Shown here: positions 15,801-22,389 of the stretch, one piece after another
Layout of the letters: each line of letters starts with the position of its first letter
How positions within the stretch are numbered: the stretch's first letter is position 1
Assembly (NCBI GenBank): GCA_903870955.1
Contig: CAIQEX010000168.1
Coordinates: 1 to 22,389, forward strand
Length of the DNA stretch: 22,389 bases
Direction: 5' to 3'
DNA from: an uncultured beta proteobacterium
Lineage (GTDB): Bacteria > Pseudomonadota > Gammaproteobacteria > Burkholderiales > Burkholderiaceae_C
Translations under genes and position numbers: made by a program
Notes under the pieces: model-generated
The model's database searches: none
The model's input: the letters and a program-made list of their open reading frames with translations, nothing else
Told to the model about the DNA's origin: nothing

Positions 15801-15858
15801 TCGCGGTGGCACTCCCACCACGGTGCCTGGCTATGGCACCGCGGCGTTGGCGGCATAG
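12841..15858 (+). CDS. fdhA: Formate dehydrogenase catalytic (alpha) subunit, molybdenum/tungsten bis-MGD and Fe-S
   Basis: Oxidises formate to CO2 in the cytoplasm and passes electrons to the diaphorase subunit. It has 1005 residues. The N-terminal [2Fe-2S] domain has C47, C58, C61 and C75/C76. A ferredoxin-like pair of [4Fe-4S] sites is CIQCNRCVRAC (213-223) and CVACGECVQACP (256-267). The catalytic domain opens with CPFCGVGC (290-297) plus C324. The metal ligand is probably C435 in CTRLCHASS, where E. coli FdhF has selenocysteine, followed by H436. A Ser/Ala/Gly-rich linker (about 117-170) joins the Fe-S modules. The domain order matches Fdh1A/FdwA. The ATG overlaps the restored stop of fdhB (ATGA). 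Molybdenum versus tungsten cannot be told from the sequence. Confidence 0.95.
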   Translation: MNAPTKLNEVLPATVEFKLDQQTVVAFEGESILKAAKRHGIDIPHLCYKDGLRADGNCRACVVEIKGERTLAPSCCRNATAGMEVLLKTPRVEKSQKMVLEMLLSDMPDTGYKWNDASVSSGAASDASSGAAAPGDTPGSSWSELKSSPGASPASAGDGAAALDETNSGQHGELSFWADRMGVTVRPELKALRREQPKADVTHPAMAVNLDACIQCNRCVRACREEQVNDVIGYALRGSHSEIVFDLNDPMGDSTCVACGECVQACPTGALMPKTQIGSQIVDKKVDSVCPFCGVGCLLTYNVKDNKIVSVDGRDGPANHNRLCVKGRFGFDYAASPQRLTVPLIRKAGVAKDPELLQNLNRDSADWSEVFREATWEEALDYSAGTLKRLRDTHGKKSLAGFGSAKGSNEEAYLFQKLVRTGFGSNNVDHCTRLCHASSVAALLEGVGSGAVSNQVNDVQHSEMIFVIGSNPTANHPVAATWMKNASKLGAKIVLADPRITDIGKHAWRTLQFKPDTDVAMLNAMIHTVIEEGLADQDFIANRANNFEALRENVKGYSPEAMEPICGIPAQQLREVARAFAKAKSAMILWGMGVSQHVHGTDNARCLIALVTVTGQIGKPGSGLHPLRGQNNVQGASDAGLIPMMFPNYQRVTNKAAHSWFEKFWDTQLDDQPGYTVVEIMHKALADDSDPHKVRGMYIMGENPAMSDPDLNHARHALASLEHMVVQDIFMTETAWLADVVLPATAWPEKNGTVSNTDRMVQLGKQALDAPGQAKPDLWIIQEIAKRMGLNWNYQGEFDGVAAVYEEMRQAMHTAISGITWERLQRESSVTYPCLSAEDPGSPTVFIDKFATADGRVNLVPADIIPANERPDADYPFVLITGRQLEHWHTGSMTRRAVVLDAIEPMATASMCGEDMAAMGLEVGDVVTVQSRRGEVAIHVRRDDGTPRGAVFIPFAYYEAAANLMTNAALDPFGKIPEFKYCAVAIRRGGTPTTVPGYGTAALAA
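13256..13315. repeat. Two adjacent palindromes inside the fdhA linker
   Basis: GCTCC (13256-13260) pairs with GGAGC (13265-13269) across a 4-base loop. It is followed by a perfect 9-base inverted repeat, CGTCACCCG (13280-13288) and CGGGTGACG (13307-13315), with an 18-base spacer. Both lie in frame within the Ser/Ala/Gly-rich linker of the catalytic subunit and encode roughly GSSWSELKSSPGASPASAGD. They resemble a REP-like element tolerated inside a gene, but chance pairing in GC-rich coding DNA is possible. Confidence 0.45.
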
Positions 15859-15862
15859 TGCA

Positions 15863-16732
15863 ATGGAACCCATCGTGAGCCATACCCAGAATCTCCCTAA
15901 ACTGGTTCTGACCCACGCCAGCGCTCCGCTCACGCAGGCGGTCGAGGTGATGAACGAGTTCGGCGAGAAATACGAACTGGCCATTCCTTGCGAGCGCGCA
16001 CTCACGGTCTATGTGGACAAACGCGAACTCATCACCCTCATGACGCTTGGTGCCAGGCCCGAGTGGCTGGTGCTCGGCTATTTGCTCAACCAGCGCTTGG
16101 TCAGTGGCTTTAACGATATTGAGTCGATCACGGTGGATTGGGAAGTTGGTGCCGCCGCGGTCAAGACGCGCAGTGGGGTTGCCGACCTGGCGCAAAAAAC
16201 AGCGCGCCGTGTAGTGACTACCGGCTGCGGTCAGGGCAGTGTGTTTGGCGACATGATGGACGGGGTGGACCAACTCACGCTGCCCGATACGCGCATCACC
16301 CAGGCTGAGTTGTATGCCGTGGTCAATGCCATCCGGCTGCAGCAAAGCGTCTACAAAACGGCGGGTTCGGTGCACGGCTGCGCGCTGTTTGCGGGTGAAG
16401 AATTGCTGCTGTTTGTCGAGGATGTCGGTCGCCACAACGCCATCGACACCATCGCTGGCTGGATGGCGCTGAATGGCCAGGACAGTGCGGGCAAGGTGCT
16501 GTACACCACCGGACGATTAACCAGCGAGATGGTGGTTAAGTCTGCGCAAATGGGGATCGCGGTGGCGGTATCCCGCAGCGGCATGACGCAGATGGGCCAT
16601 GCCGTCGCTCAGAAACTGGGTCTGTGCGCGATTGGCCGCGCCACCAACAAACGCTTTGTCTGTTTCAGTGGCATGGACCGACTGCTGCTCCAGCCGGAGT
16701 TGGCCGGAGCGCCGCTACGCGCTGCGGCGTGA
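15863..16732 (+). CDS. fdhD: FdhD, formate dehydrogenase accessory sulfurtransferase
   Basis: FdhD passes sulfur from a cysteine desulfurase to the molybdenum/tungsten cofactor of formate dehydrogenase, a step needed for activity. The 289-residue product shows family blocks: PCERALTVYVDKRELITLMT, the active-site loop VVTTGCGQGSVFGD, VEDVGRHNAIDTIAGW, and YTTGRLTSEMVVKSAQMGIAVAVSRS. The loop cysteine is C122, but the CxxC motif of E. coli FdhD reads C-G-Q-G here, so the second cysteine is absent. The frame is open back to 15758; I chose the ATG at 15863, four bases after the fdhA stop, since upstream codons overlap fdhA and lack family sequence. It is the last gene of the formate operon. Confidence 0.94.
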   Translation: MEPIVSHTQNLPKLVLTHASAPLTQAVEVMNEFGEKYELAIPCERALTVYVDKRELITLMTLGARPEWLVLGYLLNQRLVSGFNDIESITVDWEVGAAAVKTRSGVADLAQKTARRVVTTGCGQGSVFGDMMDGVDQLTLPDTRITQAELYAVVNAIRLQQSVYKTAGSVHGCALFAGEELLLFVEDVGRHNAIDTIAGWMALNGQDSAGKVLYTTGRLTSEMVVKSAQMGIAVAVSRSGMTQMGHAVAQKLGLCAIGRATNKRFVCFSGMDRLLLQPELAGAPLRAAA

Positions 16733-16770
16733 TGCCATTTAGGGAAAGTACCAGCAGCCTGAATAGCATG

Positions 16771-16824
16771 ATTGACATAAAAATGTCATGCGAACGGATT
16801 ACCGTTCGTTCGACCGATCAGGTC
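16771..16824 (+). promoter_or_regulatory. Stacked inverted repeats and TTGACA box upstream of the ABC importer
   Basis: Within the 122-base gap before the binding-protein gene are three consecutive dyads. The first is TGACAT-aaaa-ATGTCA (16773-16788), the second CGAACGG-atta-CCGTTCG (16791-16808), and the third GACC-gatca-GGTC (16812-16824). All arms match exactly. A consensus TTGACA -35 box (16772-16777) overlaps the first dyad; the -10 region is poor (GGATTA near 16796). The layout suggests operators for one or more repressors or activators over the promoter, or a structured mRNA leader. No regulator family was identified. Confidence 0.55.
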
Positions 16825-16854
16825 CTATCGCCTCTATTCAACAGGAAGAAAACC

Positions 16855-17916
16855 ATGAAATTCAAACGCGCGCTCATCGCGGCTGCTGCTGTCACGATCT
16901 GCATGACTGCATCTGCCCAGGAAAAAACCTTCAAGCTGCTGACTTGGGCTGACTATGCCCCCGCAGCGGTGGTGGAGCAGTTTGAAAAAGAATCCGGCTA
17001 CAAGGTGGAAGTCACCTTGTCCAACAACGAAGAGATGATCTCCAAACTGCGCGCCACCGGCGGCGCAGGTTTTGACTTGGCCCAGCCTTCGCAAGACCGT
17101 ATTACCGGCCCGCAAAAGGAATTCGGCATTTACAAGGCCTTTGATTTGAGCAAAGTCAAGACTGAGCAATTCATTCCCTCCATGTTGGAAGCCACCAAGA
17201 AAAACACCATGCAGGACGGCAAGGTGTACGGTCTGCCGCACATCTGGGGTACCGAAGGCCTGGTGGTGAATACCAAGCTGACCAAAATGAATGACTACCC
17301 TGACCTGTGCCGCGCTGACGTCAAGGGCAAGGTCTCGATGCGTCTGAAGCGCCCGACGCTGATCTCGTTCGCCTTTGCCATGGGCAAGGACCCATTCGCC
17401 CTGTACAACGACCCCAAGGCCTACACCGCTTTGATGGAAGAAGTGGGCAAGGAACTCATCGCCTGCAAAGCCAACGTCAAGTTCTACTGGGATAACAAAG
17501 ACCAGTTGCTCAACGGCATGCGCACCAACGAAATCGTGGCGGCTCAGATGTGGGACACCGGTGGCTGGAAGCTGAACAGCGAAATCGCTGACATCCAGTA
17601 CATCGCCCCCAAGTCCGGTGCAACCGGCTGGATCGACACCTTTGCGCTGCCGGCCAAGGGCAAGAACGATGCCGCTGCCTACGCCTGGATCAACTTCAAC
17701 ATGCGTCCCGAAATTGCCGCCAAGGTGGCAGCTTCGGCTGGCAACTTCACCGGTTCCAAGGGCGCGGATGATCTGACCACGGGCAAGCTCAAAGAGCAGT
17801 TCAAGGCAAGCTTCCCTGAATCCGCCATCAAGAACATCAAGTGGTACCCCGCTGTGCCGGCCGGTCTGGAAGAAATTGAAGGTCGCATTCTGGACCGCGT
17901 CAAAGCCGCGAACTGA
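16855..17916 (+). CDS. ABC transporter substrate-binding protein, spermidine/putrescine (PotD/PotF) type
   Basis: Periplasmic binding protein of 353 residues. Residues 1-21 form a signal peptide (MKFKRALIAAAAV, cleavage after TASA). The mature start KLLTWADYAPAAVVEQFEKESG matches PotD-like proteins, with W31 and Y34 at the positions of PotD's ligand-stacking residues. GWIDTFALPAKGKN carries W259 and D261, matching PotD's amine-binding W and D. C152 and C204 could form a disulfide. The usual GYPTPN loop near the end is replaced by AGNFTG, so the ligand may not be spermidine. The frame extends upstream to 16624, but the ATG at 16855 is preceded by AGGAAG and begins the signal peptide. A terminator follows directly. 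Confidence 0.9.
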   Translation: MKFKRALIAAAAVTICMTASAQEKTFKLLTWADYAPAAVVEQFEKESGYKVEVTLSNNEEMISKLRATGGAGFDLAQPSQDRITGPQKEFGIYKAFDLSKVKTEQFIPSMLEATKKNTMQDGKVYGLPHIWGTEGLVVNTKLTKMNDYPDLCRADVKGKVSMRLKRPTLISFAFAMGKDPFALYNDPKAYTALMEEVGKELIACKANVKFYWDNKDQLLNGMRTNEIVAAQMWDTGGWKLNSEIADIQYIAPKSGATGWIDTFALPAKGKNDAAAYAWINFNMRPEIAAKVAASAGNFTGSKGADDLTTGKLKEQFKASFPESAIKNIKWYPAVPAGLEEIEGRILDRVKAAN

Positions 17917-17937
17917 TTAGATTTCAGTTGCCTTGGG

Positions 17938-17973
17938 ACCTCTATGCGCCCGTAAGGGCCGTAGAGGTTTTTT
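17938..17973 (+). terminator. Rho-independent terminator after the binding-protein gene
   Basis: ACCTCTA (17938-17944) pairs with TAGAGGT (17962-17968), and GCCC (17948-17951) pairs with GGGC (17956-17959), around a GTAA loop with a small internal loop. Six T residues follow (17968-17973). It lies 22 bases after the binding-protein stop and 18 bases before the next gene, so it probably reduces rather than abolishes expression of the downstream genes. Confidence 0.85.
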
Positions 17974-17990
17974 AGTTTGTGGAGCACCGA

Positions 17991-19514
17991 ATGCAAGACG
18001 AAGACAAGCCCGACGACAAATACACCGGCCGCGTGGCGCGCATGATTCAGCGCTGGGCTGGCAAGCGACTGACCTTTAGCCGCAGGAGCACGGATGAGGG
18101 CCAAATCCTGCAACACACGCCGCCGGCGCCGGGAGAGATGGATGCCGAGCAGGGCGTTTACATCGAGCCGCCCAAAGCGTTGCCGATATTGGCCGAGTGC
18201 GAGGTATTGGTGGTGGGTGCTGGTCCGGCGGGATTGTCTGCCGCACTGGCCGCGCGACGCGCCGGTGCTGATGTGATTTTGCTGGAACGTTTTGGCTGCT
18301 TTGGTGGTGTGATCACCACCGTGGGCATGGAAACTCTGGCTTGGTATCGCTACGAAGGTACGATTGAATCCGAAGGTATAGGCGTGGAAATGGAGCGCCG
18401 GGCCGCCGCCATGGGCGGTGCCATCAAGTGGCCCTACAACGACAGCGAATGCCTGGACGCCGATTTTTTCAAGGTCGTGGCTGACCACTTGGTGCGCGAA
18501 TCCGGCATTCGCCCGATCCTGCATTGCTATGCCGTGGATGTCATCTTTGAAGAGGGCAGTCAACGCCTCAAGGGCATCGTGACCGAAAGCAAGTCGGGTC
18601 GCCAGGTGGTGCTGGCCAAGCGCATCATCGACTGCACGGGCGACGCCGATATTGCGCACCTGGCCGGTGCCAGCTACCGCAAGACGCCCAAGGACAAGAT
18701 GCTGGGCATGACGGCCGTGTTCAACGCCTCGGGTGTGGACAAGGCGCGCTTTCTGCAATACACCGAAGAGCAACCCGCGACCTATGCGGACTGGAGTCGC
18801 ACCTGGGACCAGGAAACCACCGGCAAGGAAGATGTGTTGCGCAGCCCCTACCTGGACAAGGAATTCGAGCAGGCGCGCGAGTTGGGTGTGATCCCGGCCC
18901 ACACCACCAATCTGGGTGGCTCGTGGTCAGCGTTGACCGAGGCCGGAGAAGCCACCAACCTGAACCTGGCGCATTTGCAGGGCTACGACTCCACCGATGT
19001 CATGGACCTCACCGCCGCCGAAATGCAAGGTAGACAAGAGGCTTTGTACGCGCTGACTGCCCTGAAGAAAGTGGTGCCAGGATTTGAGAATGCCAAGCTG
19101 CGCAACTTTGGCATGACGATTGGCGTACGCGATTCGCGCAAGATCATTGGGCGCACCAACTTGACGAGTGAAGACGTGCGCAACCAGGCCAAGTTCCCGG
19201 ACTCGATTGGCATCTTCCCCGAGTTCATTGACGGTTACAACGTGCTGATATTGCCCAGCACGGGGCGTTACTTTGAGGTGCCCTATGGCTGCACGGTGCC
19301 AATGGAAGTGGACAACCTGCTGGTCGCAGGGCGTTGTGTTGCCGGCGACATGGTGTCGCACGCAGCCATGCGCAATATGATGGCTTGCACCGTCACCGGG
19401 CAGGGCGCCGGTGTCGCTGCCGCGGTGTCCATTCAAAAGGGCGTGACTACGGCCGAAGTTAATATTGCCGATGTTCAGGCTGAACTCGAAAAACAAGGTG
19501 TCAGGCTTCACTAA
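17991..19514 (+). CDS. FAD-dependent oxidoreductase (FAD_oxidored family) in the ABC importer operon
   Basis: A 507-residue flavoprotein, predicted cytosolic (no signal peptide). After an N-terminal extension of about 65 residues comes the Rossmann FAD motif VLVVGAGPAGLSAALAARRAG (73-93), with E99 ending the second strand and FGCFGGVITT after it. The C-terminus has the family's second FAD segment, with VPYGCTVPMEVDNLLVAGR, then HAAMRNMMACTVTGQGAG. These fit the PF12831-type family, whose substrates are mostly unknown. It lies between the binding protein and the ATPase of a polyamine-type importer, and its stop directly abuts the ATPase start, so it may oxidise the imported compound; this is inference. 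ATG 17991 is preferred over GTG 17979 because GGAG lies 7 bases upstream. Confidence 0.85.
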   Translation: MQDEDKPDDKYTGRVARMIQRWAGKRLTFSRRSTDEGQILQHTPPAPGEMDAEQGVYIEPPKALPILAECEVLVVGAGPAGLSAALAARRAGADVILLERFGCFGGVITTVGMETLAWYRYEGTIESEGIGVEMERRAAAMGGAIKWPYNDSECLDADFFKVVADHLVRESGIRPILHCYAVDVIFEEGSQRLKGIVTESKSGRQVVLAKRIIDCTGDADIAHLAGASYRKTPKDKMLGMTAVFNASGVDKARFLQYTEEQPATYADWSRTWDQETTGKEDVLRSPYLDKEFEQARELGVIPAHTTNLGGSWSALTEAGEATNLNLAHLQGYDSTDVMDLTAAEMQGRQEALYALTALKKVVPGFENAKLRNFGMTIGVRDSRKIIGRTNLTSEDVRNQAKFPDSIGIFPEFIDGYNVLILPSTGRYFEVPYGCTVPMEVDNLLVAGRCVAGDMVSHAAMRNMMACTVTGQGAGVAAAVSIQKGVTTAEVNIADVQAELEKQGVRLH

Positions 19515-20693
19515 ATGAACCAGGTCTCTACTTCTACATCGGCGGCATCTTCGACTGCCGCCTCGGCTGCTCCCTCCGCGTCCAGTTCGGACCTGCAGGC
19601 CAGCGCAGTCACCAAACGCTTTGGTACTTTTACTGCGGTGGCGGATTTGTCCTTCAGCGTGGGGCACGGCAGCTTCTTCTCCATCCTGGGCCCCTCCGGC
19701 TGTGGCAAGACCACGCTGTTGCGCATGATTGCGGGTTTTCAAAGCCCGGACAGCGGCGACATCGTGATTGGCGGAAAGTCCATGCAGGGCGTGCTGCCCA
19801 ACAAACGCCCGGTCAATATGGTGTTCCAGCACCTGGCCTTGTTCCCCATGATGTCGGTGGGAGATAACGTCGGTTATGGCCTGGAGCGGCGCGGTGTATC
19901 GGCCAGCGAGATCAAACGCCGAGTCGGCGAGATGCTGGAACGCGTCAGTCTGAATGGCGCGCAGGACAAGCGCATAGACCAACTCTCGGGTGGCCAGAAA
20001 CAGCGTGTGGCGATTGCCCGTAGCCTGGTGCTGGAGCCCACACTGCTGTTGCTGGATGAGCCATTGGGCGCACTGGATTTGAAGTTGCGCGAGCACATGA
20101 AGGTGGAACTCAAGCAACTGCAGGCCGCCTTTGGCACCACCTTTGTCTACATCACCCACGACCAGTCCGAGGCTCTGGTGATGTCTGACCATGTTGCGGT
20201 CATGAACCAGGGCCGCTTTGAACAAGTGGGCACGCCGCAGGAACTTTATTACCAACCGCAGACACCCTTTGTAGCCGGCTTTGTCGGTGCCAACAACCGC
20301 GTGCAAGGCGTTGCAACTGCCGTGGATCAGGGGGTAGTCACGCTGACGGGAAGCGACGGCTTGACGCTGCGCGCATTGGCCAGTGGCCGCGTCCAAGTGG
20401 GCGATGCGGTGCAGGGCTTCGTGCGGCCAGAGGTAGCCAGCTTGTCGCGTGACGCGGCAAGCTTTACATCCCAGGGGCTGCCGCACTACCAGGGCCGGGT
20501 GGACAGTATTCTGTTTGACGGTGCCAACTCCGCCGTGTTGCTGCGCGAGCAGGCCAGCAACTTTGAGTTCCGCATTGCGCTGCCGCAGACCGGCCAGTTT
20601 TCGGACCTGCGCGTGGGCGAGTCCGTAGTTTTTGGCTTTGATCCGCAACGTGCCGTGTGCTTTGCGTCGACGGCGGCAGGCCATGCAGTCTGA
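19515..20693 (+). CDS. ABC transporter ATP-binding protein, PotA-like
   Basis: The ATPase that powers the importer, 392 residues. After a Ser/Ala-rich N-terminus (1-26) come Walker A GPSGCGKT (59-66), the Q-loop NMVFQHLALF with Q105, the signature LSGGQKQRVAIARS from 157, Walker B LLLLLDE with D181/E182, a D-loop GALD, and the switch histidine H215 (YITHDQSEA). A TOBE-like domain fills the C-terminal third (PQTPFVAGFVGANNRVQG onward), as in PotA and related importers. All catalytic residues are present. The ATG follows the oxidoreductase TAA with no gap, and its 3' end overlaps the next permease gene by 11 bases. Confidence 0.95.
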   Translation: MNQVSTSTSAASSTAASAAPSASSSDLQASAVTKRFGTFTAVADLSFSVGHGSFFSILGPSGCGKTTLLRMIAGFQSPDSGDIVIGGKSMQGVLPNKRPVNMVFQHLALFPMMSVGDNVGYGLERRGVSASEIKRRVGEMLERVSLNGAQDKRIDQLSGGQKQRVAIARSLVLEPTLLLLDEPLGALDLKLREHMKVELKQLQAAFGTTFVYITHDQSEALVMSDHVAVMNQGRFEQVGTPQELYYQPQTPFVAGFVGANNRVQGVATAVDQGVVTLTGSDGLTLRALASGRVQVGDAVQGFVRPEVASLSRDAASFTSQGLPHYQGRVDSILFDGANSAVLLREQASNFEFRIALPQTGQFSDLRVGESVVFGFDPQRAVCFASTAAGHAV

Positions 20694-21570
20694 AGCGCAC
20701 AGCGGCGCACGCACGCAGGCGCGGTTGATGCTGGCGCTGCTGCTGGCGCCTGCGGCCATATGGCTCTTGTTGCTGCTGGTGTTGCCGCATCTGGAACTCG
20801 GCATTCTGTCGCTGCGCGTGCGCGTGGCGCCGCGCGTCTATGAGCCCAGCCTGGCTCAGTTCGCCACCTTTTTTGAAGAACCGCTGTACTGGCACACCTT
20901 TGTGCGCACGGCCACCATGTCGATCCTGTCCACCGCACTCACGCTGCTGGTGGCCTTTCCGATTGCCTGGACGATTGCCAAGATCGCGCGTGGTCGTATC
21001 AAGTCAAGCATGTTTGTGCTGTGCCTGATTCCGTTCTGGGTCAGCGAAACGGTGCGCGCGCTGGGCTGGATGATTTTGCTGCGCGAGTCCGGCGTGTTGC
21101 CCGGCATTTTGATGTCCCTGGGCTTTACCGCTGCCCCCGTGGAAATGCTGTACCACGACGCCACGATTCTGGTCGGCCTCGTCTACACCTCGATGCTGTT
21201 CATGGTGGTGCCGCTGATTGGTGCGCTGGAAAGTCTGGACGATTCGCTGATCGAGGCAGCCTACGACCTGGGTGGCAATGGTTGGTCCATCCTGCGCCAA
21301 ATCATCATTCCCCATGCCGCACCGGGCATCGTCTCCGGCTGCATCGTGGTCTTCATGCTAACGCTGGGCAACTACCTCACGCCCACGCTCTTGGGTGGTA
21401 AAAGCTCTCAATGGTTTACCGAGCAGATCTACACCCAGTTCATCACCCGTTTCAACTGGGAGCAGGGTGCGGCCTTTGGCTTCTTGCTGTTGGGCTTGAG
21501 TACCTTGATTGTCTGGCTGGGCCTGAAGCTGTCTGGCCAAAAGTTTGGTGAAGTGATGCAAAGATCATGA
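20683..21570 (+). CDS. ABC transporter permease, PotB-like
   Basis: Inner-membrane permease of 295 residues with about six helices. The first helix is at about 14-34 and the binding-protein-dependent transport domain at about 70-280. The ATPase-contact loop (EAA motif) is EAAYDLGGNGWSILRQIIIP (191-210), which matches the EAA-x3-G-x9-I-x-x-P pattern. The frame is open back to 20632 inside the ATPase gene. The ATG at 20683 is preceded by GGCAGG and gives the normal length with an 11-base overlap. Its stop overlaps the next start by ATGA. Confidence 0.93.
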   Translation: MQSEAHSGARTQARLMLALLLAPAAIWLLLLLVLPHLELGILSLRVRVAPRVYEPSLAQFATFFEEPLYWHTFVRTATMSILSTALTLLVAFPIAWTIAKIARGRIKSSMFVLCLIPFWVSETVRALGWMILLRESGVLPGILMSLGFTAAPVEMLYHDATILVGLVYTSMLFMVVPLIGALESLDDSLIEAAYDLGGNGWSILRQIIIPHAAPGIVSGCIVVFMLTLGNYLTPTLLGGKSSQWFTEQIYTQFITRFNWEQGAAFGFLLLGLSTLIVWLGLKLSGQKFGEVMQRS

Positions 21571-22389
21571 TTCCCTCCTTACCCCGTCCCTTGTGGTTGC
21601 GCGCGGGCACCGTGGGCTACGGCCTGCTGTTCTTTGCCTTTCTGTTCCTGCCCCTGGTCGTTGTGGCCACGTTTGCCTTCAACAACGCTTCCTATCCGGC
21701 CCCGCCCTGGAAGGGTTTCACGCTGGACTGGTTTGTCGGCAATCTGGAGCTGGCGCGCAACGGTCTGTTTGGTGACAAACCGCTGCTCAAGAGTATCGCC
21801 ACCAGCGCCTTGGTCGCCAGTTGGGTCACACTGATTGCCGTGGTGTTGGGCACCAGCAATGCATTTTTGATCGAGCGCACGCAGTTTCGTGGCAAGTCGT
21901 TTTTCTCGTTGCTGATGCTGGCGCCGCTGGTGATCCCGGGCGTGATCCTGGGTATTTCCATCTTGGCCTTTGCCAGCCGTATTGCCAATCTGGCGGATGA
22001 CTTGTGGGGTCTTGAGTTGGAATTTTTGCGTCCCGGCTTGCCGCTGGTGGTGATGGGTCAACTTTCCTTCATCGTGTCGGTGGCGACACTCACCATCAGC
22101 GCCCGCTTGAAACGCTTTGACATCACGCTGGAAGAGGCGGCCTACAACCTGGGGGCCAGCCGTGCCGCCGTGTTGCGCACCATTACGCTGCCGTATTTAA
22201 AGCCTTCGCTGATTGGTGCGGCAGCCATTTCGTTCTTGATGTCCTTCGAGAACTTCAACACCACGCTGATGCTGGTCGGTTCGGATTCGCCCCTCACGGT
22301 GATGATGTACGGACGCATGCGCGAAGGTGCCACGCCGGTGCTGAATGCGGTCAGCCTATTCCTGATGGCAGCCTCAGGCCTGCTGGCGC
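21567..22389 (+). CDS. ABC transporter permease, PotC-like, cut by the right edge
   Basis: The second permease, starting at ATG 21567 in an ATGA overlap with the PotB-like gene and running open to the window end (274 codons seen, no stop). It has a first helix at about 16-37 (LRAGTVGYGLLFFAFLFLPL, then VVVATFAF), followed by NNASYPAPPWKGFTLDWF, which resembles the PotC SFN...W.G.T..WY region. Further helices are at about 76-98 and 114-135. The EAA loop is EEAAYNLGASRAAVLRTITL followed by PY (189-210). Only about the last helix should be missing. With the PotB-like protein it would form the membrane channel. Confidence 0.93.
   Translation, partial: MIPSLPRPLWLRAGTVGYGLLFFAFLFLPLVVVATFAFNNASYPAPPWKGFTLDWFVGNLELARNGLFGDKPLLKSIATSALVASWVTLIAVVLGTSNAFLIERTQFRGKSFFSLLMLAPLVIPGVILGISILAFASRIANLADDLWGLELEFLRPGLPLVVMGQLSFIVSVATLTISARLKRFDITLEEAAYNLGASRAAVLRTITLPYLKPSLIGAAAISFLMSFENFNTTLMLVGSDSPLTVMMYGRMREGATPVLNAVSLFLMAASGLLA

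Noticed and set aside
18927..20804. A 625-codon open frame on the minus strand
   Set aside because: It lies opposite the FAD oxidoreductase and PotA-like genes, which have clear motifs. The product is rich in His, Gln and Arg, as expected from the reverse of GC-rich codons, and shows no domain.
1..22389. tRNA, rRNA, CRISPR, insertion sequence, integrase or phage genes
   Set aside because: None was seen on either strand. All long frames with domain motifs are ordinary metabolic, transport or signalling genes, with little intergenic space.

Overview
The window looks like chromosomal DNA from a Burkholderiales betaproteobacterium, most like Comamonadaceae (Rhodoferax/Polaromonas type). This rests on the gene families, the moderately high GC, the Chp/Pil twitching cluster next to a rubredoxin - ThiD-like - hemL block, and a NAD-linked formate dehydrogenase of the two-subunit type. 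The assignment is by recognition, not by a search. The sequence is almost entirely coding. No tRNA, rRNA, CRISPR array, IS element or phage gene was seen.

Left block (1-3935, minus strand): rubredoxin, then pilG, pilH, pilI, pilJ, and the first 13 codons of a gene cut by the window edge that is probably the chpA/pilL histidine kinase. This is the chemosensory system that controls type IV pilus twitching. Centre-left (4055-9134, plus strand, divergent from the rubredoxin): a divergent ThiD-like kinase, hemL (tetrapyrrole synthesis by the C5 route), and a large membrane protein that joins a periplasmic PhnD-like sensor to PAS, GGDEF and EAL domains (cyclic-di-GMP turnover).

Centre (9343-16732, plus strand): a formate module. 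It holds an OFA-family MFS carrier (formate/oxalate type), a fused NuoE-NuoF diaphorase subunit, the molybdenum/tungsten catalytic subunit, and the FdhD sulfurtransferase. Formate would be taken up and oxidised to CO2, with electrons passing through Fe-S clusters and FMN to NAD+. As given, the diaphorase gene carries a one-base deletion near 12743/12744. It removes the last [4Fe-4S] ligand and the C-terminus, and is either a sequencing error or a real inactivating mutation. The catalytic subunit carries a low-complexity linker that contains two DNA palindromes.

Right block (16771-22389, plus strand): a spermidine/putrescine-type ABC importer (binding protein, ATPase, two permeases, the last cut by the right edge) with an FAD-dependent oxidoreductase between the binding protein and the ATPase. 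Three consecutive inverted repeats and a TTGACA box precede the binding-protein gene. An intrinsic terminator follows it, a layout that would give excess binding protein and partial read-through into the rest.

The main points of interest are the fdhB frameshift, the palindromic insert in fdhA, the oxidoreductase built into the ABC importer operon, the stacked dyads upstream of it, the PhnD-GGDEF-EAL receptor, and the unusual catalytic residue in the ThiD-like protein. I saw no wholly new system that I could defend.
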